Shown here one piece after another: positions 13,066 through 23,767 of a DNA stretch of 64,000 nt; the stretch's first letter is position 1, and each line of letters begins with the position of its first letter. This DNA is from Scenedesmus sp. ARA3. Taxonomy: Eukaryota > Chlorophyta > Chlorophyceae > Sphaeropleales > Scenedesmaceae. The position numbers and the translations under genes were made by a program. The DNA lies in contig RWJK01000270.1 of assembly GCA_004335835.1 (NCBI GenBank), forward strand, positions 22,677 through 86,676, written 5' to 3'. Under the pieces are notes generated by a model. That model searched no databases. It was not told the origin of the DNA and worked only from the letters and a program-made list of their open reading frames with translations.

Positions 13066-13827
13066 AGCAAGTGCTGGTGGGGTTTTGACATTGCATGTGT
13101 TGCTACCGGCTATGTTTGACTGTGTTTCAGGCGACGTTCAGCTCTCGTGCCGGCATCTACAACATGGCTCTTGCTGTGCCGTATCATTTGGTCGCGCTGC
13201 GTGATATGCTGCAGTGCATGACGTCGCAGGTTATGAATGACATTCACTTGTTTAAAAAGTGCGTCCTGCATTTGATGGTGCAGCAGCGTGTAGGTGAGTG
13301 TGCTTGTTGGTGCATGCGACCCCCACGTCTGACTGCATGGCAGTATTTGCATCTGCTTGCTTGACTGGCAAGATCAGTGTGTGGCACTGGTGGCTTGTGG
13401 CTGATTGAAAATCTGGCATCATCTCTTGGGGTGTCATCGATGGTAGCTGGTGCTCGCTGTCCCTCGAGCCGTGCATGGGGTTGGGCTGGAGGGCTTGCTG
13501 TTCATTCTCATCACATCGTCATCAGTACTTGGGTCCTTGGGTATTCGGTGTGCTTTAGGACCAGTGACTGCGTCTAGCTGTCGTCAGGTGTGACAGCATG
13601 CTGTACTTGCGCAAGTACATATGCACGACCTCGGCCTGGTCGGCTACAGGTTCTGCAGGGGGTGAAGTGCGCGCATCCCCGCGTCAACTGCAGTGCGAGC
13701 GCCCCTTGCGTCGGGTGCGCTGCGTTAGGGTCGAACATGTCGGGAGCACGTAGGTGACAAGTCACGCAGTCACGCCTCCCCTCACTGCTGGCTTGAGGCA
13801 ATCATTCAGATCTGACTATACTAGTTT

Positions 13828-13835
13828 TATAAATA
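13828..13835 (+). promoter_or_regulatory. TATA box of the secreted Cys-rich gene
   Basis: TATAAATA, 48 bp upstream of the start codon at 13883, in an A/T-rich pocket that contrasts with its surroundings. Most genes in the window lack such a clear TATA box. Confidence 0.6.
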
Positions 13836-13865
13836 CAATACCTCACAAGCCGAAGCCCCTTGCAG

Positions 13866-13870
13866 TGTAA
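13866..13870 (+). terminator. Candidate TGTAA polyadenylation signal
   Basis: TGTAA, the green-algal poly(A) signal, is the best candidate seen after the SCC2 stop. It lies 800 bp beyond the stop and inside the 5' leader of the next gene, so it may be fortuitous. Confidence 0.25.
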
Positions 13871-13882
13871 TCAGACAGATCA

Positions 13883-14688
13883 ATGATGTCGTGCAAGCTG
13901 CTGGTCTGCATGGGCGCAGCCATGCTGCTGGTCACGGTGTGTGCTGTTCCTGCAGCTGGAAAGAACACCGCGAGGTGAGCGGGCGGATCTGGGCTGCAGC
14001 ACCTGCGCATCGGTCTTCACACAGCGTGGTTGCTGGAAGCTGACTTATTTTACATTTGCATATATTGATCTTTGACAACAATTGCAGCGTCGCTGCTCGG
14101 CAAGTCGGTGTCTTCCGGAACGGTTGATCTGGCCAGCGACCTGCAGCTGCACCTGCCCGCACGTTGCACATGCTTACCCATCCCGCGATGAGGGGTCGCT
14201 GCACTATCTTTACACTCATAGCATCATACTGATTGCATATGTGCTGCACGACGGCCTGCGCTGTCGCCTTGCTTTCGTTGTGCAGGAGGACCTTGCTGGC
14301 ATCTGCACCAGCAGCATCTAAGGTGCCAGCCCCTGCTGCCAAGGCTGCAGCAACCCCCAAAGCTGCAGGCCCCGCCATCCCCGCAGGCTTTGCGAAGATC
14401 ACATGCGACCCAACACCCATCCCAGGCAAGCCTTACCAAATCAACTCCTCAGGCAAAGTATGCGGCGTGTGGTATGATGCAATTGCCTGCCAGCAGGTGG
14501 ATGGCGGCAGTACATTCACCGGCTCTCCTGACGTGTGCTGCGCCCCCAAGGCAACCAAGGGCGACGACTGGCCCAACTTTGGCAACTGCATTGCGCTGAA
14601 AAGCCCTTCCAAGACGCCAGTGAAGTGTGCAGACACTGGCGCCTGGACGCAGAAGGTGTGCTGCGTCAAGCAGGTCTGCAAGGCCTGA
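13883..14688 (+). CDS. Small secreted cysteine-rich protein with a hydrophobin-like Cys order
   Basis: Two exons, 13883-13974 and 14286-14688, encode 164 aa. The first exon is a classical signal peptide (MMSCKLLVCMGAAMLLV ending near AVPAAG). It is followed by an Ala/Pro/Lys-rich linker (about residues 31-65), then a compact domain with ten cysteines including two CC pairs. The last eight follow C-X15-CC-X15-C-X12-C-X10-CC-X4-C. That is the order used by fungal hydrophobins, although the spacings do not fit either class. No catalytic motif is visible, so a structural cell-wall or surface role is inferred. A TATA box at 13828 suggests regulated or high expression. The 311-bp intron may hide a small alternative exon near 14088, but that reading frame stops quickly. 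Confidence 0.72.
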
Positions 14689-16662
14689 GCAGAGCTTTCC
14701 CGAATTCAGGGCTGTTTGGTTGGCCTGTCTGTCAGGCAGCTGGCCTCGCACTGTGGCTAGTGGTGATCAGCATATGCACAGATAGTAGTAGCGTCCCAGC
14801 ACACCGCACTTGGTACAGGTAGCAATCTTTGCGTGTAGTTCTCCCGCAAACTGCAATCGCACAGATGTGCCAGCAATGTATGTAGCTCATATTTTGCCAC
14901 TGCGCTCTATGCGTGGCTCCAGGATATAGAGGTGTTAATGAGCATGGCAAGCAGCACTGCCTAGCCTGTGCTGCTGCACCTCCGCCCGTTTTTTCATGCA
15001 CTCTCACCAGCGCTGCTTGCAGCACAAGTCTCACCACACCTGATGCTGCACGCAGCAGGCACACCACAGTGCGCTGCCAACAGATACACATACGCATGAA
15101 GTAGGCTGAGCTGCACGCTGTCCTTGCACTATGGATATGATTGCAGTTCAGCAAGCATGTGCTGTTGCACGTGTCGCCATGTTCTGGTAGTAGTAGAGTT
15201 GATAGCACAGCGGAACACATACATATGTTGCTGCAGAAAGGCAATACAGCTGCTGCCAGCCAGGTTAGGAATCGCAAACTTGGAGGCATCGGCTGTTGCA
15301 TGCATGTCCATCTTCTGTTTATGTGTATCAACATGCATGCTGTTACCAGCAGCATGCCATGCACCAGGGTAGCTATACAATGAAGTTCGAATCATTCGTG
15401 CTGAATTCATGAAGTTGGCTGATGGCGTGGTGGTTCAGGCCACAGGATGTTGGTGTGGCTGATGCAACATGTTGTTGAGGTGATTAGATCAGATATCTGG
15501 ATTTGCAGAAACTCAAGGTGGCCAGGAGTACACACGCATTTGTTCACACCCGGGGCCATGGTGCGTGGTCGCCGTTTGCATGTCCTGGATGGAACTGAAC
15601 ATGGGCTACGCTTTCCAGAATCTGATACATTACTACATTGGAGACTATAATGCTGTAGTTGGGCTACATGGCACCGTTGTTCTGGCAGGCTTCACGGTCT
15701 TACTTGGTTTTTGAAAAGCAGATGACAACGTTGCTGCTGGGTGCACCCTCGACAGCAAGGTATTGACACTGGTGTTTGGGTGCTTTGGTGACTGTAAATG
15801 TTGCCATGAATGCACATTATGGCGCAACAGGGCTCGCACTTGAGCAGCTACAAAAAGCTAACAATTCACCAGCTGGTGCTGCACATGCCAATCTGAGGTT
15901 CAGCAGCCATGGTGGCCTTTCGGGGGACCACTTCTTGCCATGTGAGTACGCATTATGTTGCATCATGCTTATGCTTGTAACGAATGCAATCGGCAACTTT
16001 CTTTATATGGTGCAAGGCCGTCACCGACCTCGACTCGAGCCAAACACTGTTGCCGGCAAGTGCGTTTTGGCGGGAGACAGGCTTGCGTCCGTGAACTCCG
16101 ACTTTACGAAGATGATCTTGTACAGTAGCAGTGTAGTGTGCGAGATCATTCACGATTCTTTCACGTCGATTTATCCATGGGATGGCAAGCCCTGCGACAT
16201 GATAATGTGTGCTGGGCATGGCTGCTGCTCAGCACGTCAGCCCTGGAAAAGTATTCATCCAGGTACTAACCCAACCCTGAGAACCGCCGGTAGGTGATCA
16301 GGCAGCCGTACACCGCTCTGCTGCAGCCACAGAAAGAGAATTACGCAGAAACGCTGCCGCCACACATGGGCGTACTTCAACCTGCCCATACACAGAGTAC
16401 GTGCAACTCCAAGTTGCAAGAAATAAAAGGAATCCACTTTTCCCATGGCCGCACCAGTTGCAACACCGCGTGCTGCTGCGACAGCAAACACAAACACACT
16501 GGCGCGTGAGATTCCGCACAGCACCGGTCACCAACTTGGTGAAACGTAAAACCTCTCGCACCATGCAGCAACACTGACTCACACCTCACCACCGTTTCTG
16601 ACAAAATGCTACTTATCAGTGCTGCAAGATGGCATATGCAAACACGCGTCGATGATATCAGA
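14689..16662. other. Intergenic region with one orphan exon-like stretch
   Basis: About 2 kb of lower-GC sequence between convergent genes; both 3' UTRs should lie here. Apart from the exon-like stretch at 15508-15714 I see no supported gene. Scattered short ORFs lack splice or codon support. Confidence 0.5.
15508..15714 (+). pseudogene. Orphan membrane-protein-like exon (unrecognised)
   Basis: After a TTTGCAG acceptor, one frame stays open to TGA at 15712. It contains WCVVAVCMSWMELNMGYAF, and further on two hydrophobic stretches separated by IHYYIGDYNAVV, ending VLLGF. The pattern resembles part of a polytopic membrane protein, perhaps TLC-like, but the similarity is too weak to assign. No upstream exons with matching phase were found, so it may be a gene remnant or the last exon of a poorly visible gene. 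Confidence 0.25.
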
Positions 16663-17188
16663 TCAGTACCGCGGCCCGCTGTGCCGCATCATAGGCCGCG
16701 GCGCACCCCCGCCACGGCCCCTTGGTGGCCCCCTGTGGTGCTGCTGCGGCGGCGGCGGCCCAGGAGGCCCCCCAAAGTCAGGCGGCGGCGGCATACCCTC
16801 AAAACCACCGTGGCCATACCCTGGCGGCGGCGGCTGCCCGTGCGGATCACCCCCTGCTGCTGCTGCATACGGGTCGAACGGTGGCGGCGGATGGCCGTAG
16901 CAATGCTGCGGCGGCATCGGCGGCAGTGGCATATGGCCGGGCGGGAAGCCTAGCGGTGGCGGGGGACCTTGCGGCATGCCGGGTGGGCCTGGCATTGCAG
17001 CGCCGCCTGCCACTGGTATGAGTGCGCCTGTTGCGGGATCCTGAGTCATGAAGACAGCGCCTTCAGGGATGCCGATGGTGCCTGGCGCAGGCACAGCAGC
17101 ACCTGGAGGCAGGATGATGACAGGTGCGCCGCCTGCAGAGCCAGGCACAGCTGGGGCTGGGGCGCCAGGAGGGCCCAGCAGTGGGTCT

Positions 17189-17224
<36 letters not shown>

Positions 17225-20200
17225 TGCTGCTGGCGCAGGTCGAAGACGAGCTGCTCAGGGCCTGGCGGGCCTGGCGGCTGCAGCGACCGGAAGTCTACTG
17301 TGTACTGCTGCTGCTGCTGCTGGCTGTCAGGCATGCCTGGTGGCGGCTGCAGGCCCTGCTGCTGCTGCAGTGCTGCCAGCAGCCCTGCGGGTGCGCCGCC
17401 GCTTGCAGGGCCCTGCGCAGGGCTATACACCCCAGCTGCTGCTGCTGGTGCTGGTGGTGGCGGCGGTGGCCCTACACTGCCTGGCAGCTGCTGCAGCTGC
17501 AGCTGATCGCCGCTGCTTGGCGCCATACCTGCTCCCAGGTTGTGCCAGGGTGGCAGGCCACCAGCTGCTGAGCCAGGTCCACTGCCAGCTGCTGCTGCTG
17601 CTGCTGCTGCTGCTTCACTGCCAGGGCCGCCGGCAGCTGCTGCTGCTGCGCCAGGTGGCATCGCACCAGCTGGTAGGCCAAGTGCAGCAGCAAGTGCTGA
17701 CAGGGAGCCCAGGTCAAGGCCAGGTAGTGGTGCAGCACCAGCACCTCCGCTTACAGGAGCCCCTGCAGCAGCTTGACCCTGATCCAGCAGCTGCCCTGCT
17801 GCTGCTGCTGCTGCACTGTCAGGTGGTGGTGGCGGCGGGCCAGGGACTTGCTGCTGCTGCTGCTGCACTCCTGCTGCTGCTGCCGCTGCCGCCAGTGCTG
17901 CTCTCCTCCGCGGGTCCAGCCGCGCACCATCACCCGGCCCTGGCAGCGCTGCTTGCTGCGGCACCAGCTGCTGTTGCTGCTGCTGCGGCATTGCTGGAGG
18001 CGGCATGCCTGGCATCGGCTGCAGCTGCAGCAGCGGCGCCTGCTGCGCCTGCGGCATCAGCATCTGGGCCGGCGGCAGCTGCTGCTGCTGCTGGTCTGCG
18101 GCTGCGGCTGCTGCTGCAGGGGTGTGTGCTGGTGGTGCGTAGTCCTTGCGGTGCACGATGAGCAGCAGGAACTCGTTGCTGGCGATATCGCGGGGCACCA
18201 GGTGCTGCTGGTGCCCTGGTGCCACCAGGATGGCCGTCTTGAGCAGGCGCGAGACAAACTCTGCGGCAGGCAGCAGGCGGCACAGCATGCAGCAGACATT
18301 AACAGAAGGGTCGCGTGCACGACGTTTGCGATGCATCACAGCCAGTCGCTGCACAACTTAATGTCACAGCAAGACACTGGCTGTAGAGCCAGCCAGCTGC
18401 TGAGCTCCTGCGCTGTGTCATGCTGTGCTGTGGCATCTAGCGCCTACTGATGTACTTCGTTGCTCCCGTCCACCCTCAGCAGCTGCCACATGCTCACACA
18501 CGCATTCGTCCTCCGGGCACATTGATTGCAGCCTGCTATGCATCCACACTGCGACGCACCACACCACTCACCACTGCGTGCCACCAGGTATCCCTCCACC
18601 TCCTTCGCCAGGCCCAGCTTGCCGATCCTCCCCTTGCTGCTGTATCCGCGCAGCAGCTCGTGCATATACGCTGCATCCATCGGCGCTGCCCCAGGCGCCA
18701 CACCCACCACACCCAAACTGATGGTGCGGCTGCGGCTCTTGCGCAGCTCCTCTGCAAATGCAGCAAACTTGTCAAGCGCCACGCGCCCGATGACCTCAAC
18801 AGCAGAGCCGGGAGCTGCGAGCATGCACCCCACATCACTCATGCCACCCACGTGCCGAACATCAGCTGCAAAAGAGCCTCCTCCGGAGCCAGGGACACAA
18901 AAAGTGCCACTCCACACTGCATCGCCGGGAGCAGGCCCCGGCCCGGCGCGCCTGTCGCGTGCTGCAACCACAGGCAGCAGGTCAGGGAGCGCAGGGTCGA
19001 CTGGGGGTGCGGCGGCAGCAGCAGCTGCCAAGGCGGCTGCACTGCTGACGTTTGCTGCTGCTGCTGCTGGTGTGGGGAGGCCTGCGCCGCTCTCTGTTGG
19101 ATCGTACGGTTGATCTTCGTCATCATCGTCATCAGGGTTGTACGGCGCTTCATCTGCAGCGCCAGGCGCTGCGCCTTCTGCTGCTTGCTGCTTTGCTGCT
19201 GCTGCTGCCTGCTGCTGCTGCTGCTCTGTCGGCACTGCTTTGAGGGCCTCACTCTTTACTGCTGCCCAGTCAAAGCCTGCAAAGAAGCCTCCAGTGGTCT
19301 TGCTGGTCACTGAGCCAAGCTGCTGCAGGGCGCCGGATCCTGAGCCTGCACCAGCCACACTGCCAGCTGGCAAGGCAAGGCTGCTGCTGGCAGTAGGTGT
19401 GGCAGCACCACCACCAGCAGCAGCCCTCGCTGCTGCTGCTGCTGCTGCTGCTGACGGCCCAGCCAGGCTCGATAGCTGCTCGCTGCGCTGCTGCTGCAGC
19501 AGATCGTGCGTGTCACCCGTGCGTGCTGCTACCCCTGCTGCTGCTGCTGCCCTGCCGGGCCTTTCTGGCTCATCTATCTCCATGTCTTCGCCATCATCTG
19601 AGGCTGGGTGCATTGGGGTGCCGCCATCACCTGCTGCTGCTGCATCATCATCGTCGCCACTAGCAGCACCTGCTGAGCTTGTCTGCTGCTGCTCCCGGCT
19701 GCCAGATACTGCAGCACCGCCAGACTCACTCTGCCGCGCCTCACCCTGCTGCTGCTGCTGCTGCTGCTGTTCCTTGCCGGCTGCTGCTGCTGCTGCTGCT
19801 GGATTGTCGGGTTCTGGGGTGGTTTTGCGCTTGCTGCTGTCGTCTGCAAGCGTGCCCATGAGAGCCAGCTGCGTCTGGCGCAGCCGGTCATCACGGGTGG
19901 CCCAGGCAGCAGCGGTGGAGAACTGCAGGCAGCGCAGTGCAGCACCAAGACACAAGGTACAAGGCACAAGGCAGCCAGAGCAGGTGCATGACGTGACAGG
20001 TCTACATCACCGGTCTTCTAAACCAATGGAGTAGGGCATGCAAGCTGCCAGCACAGTCGTTCTGCTGCGCTGAACTCGTCGACCGAAGCAAGCATGCGCG
20101 CATCCACACTGCTGTGCCAGCAGCTGCAGCCACCGATCAGCTCCTGTGCCCACCTTTTGTGAAACTATGCAGGAACATATTTACAGGAGCACAATGCAAC

Positions 20201-21167
20201 GTAAGCCCACCTTTGCTGCTGTGTCCACGTCCAGCTCGATTAAACTGTCGACGCTGCACACATGCATGCATCCACACTGCTGCGACGGCAGCTACAGGCA
20301 ACAATCAAAACCTTAACCCCTTCCCCCACCTTTGCTGCCGTGTCCACGTCCAGCTCTATGGCCTTGTTGTGCTCCTCCTCCACCTTGCGCCGCCACGCCG
20401 CCAGGTCCTTGTTGGCCAGGTCACCCGCTGACATGCGCACCAGCGCCCCCGGGCTGATCTTGGAGGTGACCACAGCCTGGCGCAGCTCGGGGTTGGTGTC
20501 ATCACGCAGGTTGAAGGCCAGGCTGCGCAGCTTGGCCTTGTACTCGGCGTTGATGGAGCCTGCAGGGAGAGGACAGCAGCAGGGGTTGTGCAGGTGAGTA
20601 TGTGATTGCTGAAGCAGGTTGAAGGCCAGGCTGCGCTGTTGTGTGTTGTGTATATAAGGTGCGCAGCTTGGCCTTGTGATCGGCATTGATGGAGCCTGCA
20701 GCAGGAGTGAGGGCAGCAGAGATGTTGAGCATGCAGAGTGATTGAAGTTTGTGGCTGGATCGCACAAGGAAGAGGGGTCAGAACAGCACAGAGGTGTGCA
20801 CATTTGTCTCCTTGTGTCCAATGCAGAGCAGCAGCAAGCGCGCAGCATCCCTCCACTCACCGCACAGGTTGAAGAGCTGCTGCTCAATGGTGGTCGCCAG
20901 CTGCTGCGTATCAGGCAGCTGCAGCTCAGGCACTGCTGCAGCAGCCTGCTGCTGCTGCTGCTGCCCTGCTGCCGCTCCAGCATCAGCTGCTGCTGCAGCC
21001 TCGCCAGCAGGAACGGCAGCAGCGGGAGCTTCTGCTGCTCCCGCTGCTGCAGCTTCCGCTGCTGCGGGCTCAGCTGGCTGCTGCTGCTGCTGCTCCTGCA
21101 GCCCAGCCTCTGCTTGCTGCTCGGCCGCTGCTTGCTCCGGCTGCTGCTGCTGCTGCTCCACGCCTGG

Positions 21168-21206
<39 letters not shown>

Positions 21207-22473
21207 GTGCTGCTGCTGCGCCTGCAGCTCCTCGGCAGCCTTCTTCAGCCCAACTGCCAGCTGGCCAGCCGCCTTCTGCCGCACCTCAACCTCGGACAAT
21301 GCACGCGCCAGCGCAGGCCCGCCAGAGCCGCTGCCACTCAGCCGCCGCTGCAGGCCTGAGGCCCTGGGGTCATATCGCCCGCTGCTGGTCCTGCCAGGGT
21401 GGTGCATTGCACCACCCCCACCTGCTGCTGCGCCTGACGCACCGCTGCCAGCTGCTGCTGCTGCCGCTCCCATCTTCTTTGCTAGCAGCTTCTCCAGCAT
21501 TGCCTTCTTGAATGCGTCGCTGCCGGGAGCAGGCGCAGCAGCAGCGCCGTTGTCGCTGCCGTCTACGCTGACGCGTCGCTTAGCACTCGAGCCTGCCTGC
21601 TCTGCTGCTCGCCGCTTGCCTAACATACCTGGCGTTGCATCTGTAGCGCCGTTAGCAGCAGCTCCCATTGATAGCCGCCCGACAGGTCCAATCGGCCCCG
21701 AGCTTGCCCGCGGCTGCTGCCTGTTGCCCCTGCTGGGCGTATTGAGCTTCTCGCCTTTGCTGCTGATGTGCTTGCTGCTCTTGCTCTTCTTCTTGGACTT
21801 CTTGCTGCTGCTGCCGCTGCCGCCAAAGCTGCTGCGCAACGCACCTGCTGCTGCATCCTTGCCCTCTTCCTCGCTCGGAGCCTGGTCATCTGACACATCA
21901 GCGTCACTGTCCAAGCTTTGGTCATCCGAAAACTCCTCAGCGCTGGAATCCTGCTCGGCATCAAAGTCAGAGTCTGCGCCACCAACTGCTGCTGCTGCTG
22001 CTGCCTTGTTCCTGCGGCCAGGCGTCTGCTGCTCACCGTCCTGCTGCTCCGGCCCTTCACCTTGCTGCTGCTGCTGCTGCTGCTGCTCAGTGTCCTCGTC
22101 AGCATCCTCATACTCGGCTCCTTCTGCATCTGCCTCACTGAAAGGGATCTCCCTGCCACGCTTGAGCTTGGCATCTTTCGGCAGGTGCTCCACTGCACAC
22201 CAAAACAGAAAAGCAAGCAGGCAGGGCAGAAGGACCAGCACAGTCGTAAGTGCAACTCTCCAACAACTATGTGTTTTTGAAACTGAGGATGGGGTTACGC
22301 ATGATGAGGAGTGTGCAAATGCACTGCAACACACCAAGGGCGCTTGCACGCAGAGCTGTGGTTTCATTGCATACAGCAACACAGGCTGTGTGGGCATGTC
22401 ACAACCTGTACAATTGCAGGGCGCCCAACAACAATACCTGCAAACACTAAGGCTGCTTTTTGTAACACATGAA

Positions 22474-22517
<44 letters not shown>

Positions 22518-23320
22518 CTGTGATGTGCAGCGCTGCCCCTCACCGACAGCAATGCATTTGTCGCGGATGAGCTCCTCAAGGCTGACCGTCTCCTCCTCAT
22601 TCGTGCTGGGGTAGCGCAGCTTAGCCATCATGTCCTTAGGAGACACCTGCACACACGCATGGCAGCAGCAGCAGCAGCAGCAGCAGCGCTGGAAGTCGCC
22701 CCCGGGGGATTTGGTGACAGCACCACAACATAGCTGGCGAGCACTTGTGTGCGTTTCAACAAGCAACTGGGCGCGGCATCACATGTTCCACTGCTGGTCG
22801 TTGCGTGTACAGCTCGTTGCATGTTGCAATGCGCACACACGCGCTGTGTCAGATGCCTGCATGCATGGCATACCAGCTGCTGCAACTGCTGCTGCTGCTG
22901 CCAACCAGTCCTACTCTGGCTCCTGCTTCAGGTGTCAGCAGCATGTGCATTTCTGTCAGCTGCAGCTGCAGCTGCATGGCTGTGCTTTTAAACAATGCTG
23001 CTGCCCCACCTGCTCCACTTCTGCCATGTACCAGGTGCCATCATCAGGCCACAGGATGTACACGTCAGTGTCCTTGATGCTGCTCTTTATGTCTTTGTGC
23101 GTCAGCAGCCGGTACACCTTGCGCGAGTTGGCCTCCCAATACATATTCGCAGCCTCCTCGGGTATGACAAAGTCTGGATCAGGCAGTGAGGAAAGGCGCG
23201 GGTGAGTGAGCGCAGGCTGCAGCGAAACCCCATCAGGCAGCAGCACTGCTGCAGCCTCAGTAACTCACCGTCGTCATCGTACTTCCGTGACGCCCTAGCT
23301 TGGCGTTTAGGACGGTCCAT
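16663..23320 (-). CDS. Tudor-like / TFIIS-central-domain / SPOC-domain nuclear protein
   Basis: Seven exons on the minus strand: 23320-23269, 23173-23010, 22646-22544, 22192-20861, 20559-20330, 19922-18572 and 18260-16663. Phases close, giving 1609 aa. A Tudor-like module at about residues 18-105 contains DVYILWPDDGTWYMAEVE. A TFIIS central domain (about 551-628) shows YKAKLRSLAFNLRD and a conserved SPGALVRMS. A SPOC domain at about 965-1120 shows VIGRVALDKFAAF and ELRKSRSRTISLG. Between them lie very long Gln/Ala/Ser and acidic stretches, and the C-terminus is Pro/Gln/Gly-rich. TFIIS-central plus SPOC proteins (BYE1, DIDO/PHF3-like) act on elongating RNA polymerase II and histone marks. Here the reader is a Tudor-like domain and no PHD finger was seen. 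Function is inferred from the domains. The N-terminal MDRPKRQARASRKYDDD supports the start. Confidence 0.85.
20206..20240 (-). repeat. Donor-edge echo of the TFIIS-domain exon
   Basis: A near-copy of the 3' end of the exon 20559-20330 together with its AAG/GTGGG donor, placed about 118 bp further into the intron. Real counterpart: 20325-20358. Confidence 0.85.
20614..20702 (-). repeat. Acceptor-edge echo of the TFIIS-domain exon
   Basis: A partial copy of the 5' end of the exon 20559-20330, including its TGCAG acceptor and the codons for GSINA(E/D), in the preceding intron. It is interrupted by about 22 bp of TG-rich sequence containing TATATAAG. Real counterpart: about 20506-20563. Confidence 0.88.
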
Positions 23321-23767
23321 CTAAGCTGCAGACGACCCTCGACACACAGCAAGCAGCCTGTGCAGGTCGCTGAACAGCTGGTGCTGCTGTGCAAGCAGTG
23401 GCACTGTGCTGTCCTTCACCGATCGAGTTAGCAGGCTTGGCAAGCCTTAAGCACGAGATCCCGTACAAGTTTGAAATTCATTCACTTTCAAAAGACAGAG
23501 CAGGGCTCTCTGCTGCAAGCTGGGATTGTGAAAAGCGGCATGGGGCAGCATGGACGTTCCTGCCGAGCTGAAAACCTTACAAAACGTGCATGTGATTGAT
23601 GTGCACCGCGTCATGAGGGCAGCACTAGCGGTGGGTACAAATAACAATGTCGATGGTGTGCGCGCGCTGCTCAAGTGCGTGACACACCGTCAGCAATTGA
23701 TGGGAGTGTGCATGATTGCAGATGTCAGTGCTGATCGACCGTTGATGCTTCTTGTCTGAAGCTCACC
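23321..23767. promoter_or_regulatory. Divergent promoter region SPOC gene / threonine deaminase
   Basis: 447 bp between start codons on opposite strands. A short + ORF at 23550-23759 ends 8 bp before the deaminase start. It is more likely 5' leader than a gene. No TATA box is evident. Confidence 0.45.

Larger units (their letters stand above)
13066..13882. other. Intergenic region SCC2 to Cys-rich gene
   Basis: No gene recognised. It must contain the SCC2 3' UTR and the promoter of the next gene. The only signals seen are the TATA box and TGTAA listed separately. Confidence 0.5.

Noticed and set aside
14088..14130. Possible extra exon of the Cys-rich gene after a TTGCAG acceptor
   Set aside because: The phase that fits exon 1 hits a stop (TGA) after about 14 codons, whereas direct joining of 13974 to 14286 gives an intact protein.
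15380..15395. tRNA-like GTTCGAATC (T-arm/B-box resemblance)
   Set aside because: No A-box, acceptor stem or anticodon arm could be folded around it.
17124..18161. 345-codon + strand ORF of Leu/Ala/Gln repeats
   Set aside because: Antisense shadow of the Pro/Gln-rich last exon of the SPOC gene.
20749..22614. 621-codon + strand ORF rich in Cys, Ser and Ala
   Set aside because: It is the antisense of the large Gln/Ala-rich exon 20861-22192; CAG-family repeats stay open in all frames. The minus-strand exon has matching splice phases and domains on both sides.
23550..23759. 69-codon + ORF before threonine deaminase
   Set aside because: No family or splice support, and it ends 8 bp before the deaminase start; more likely 5' leader.
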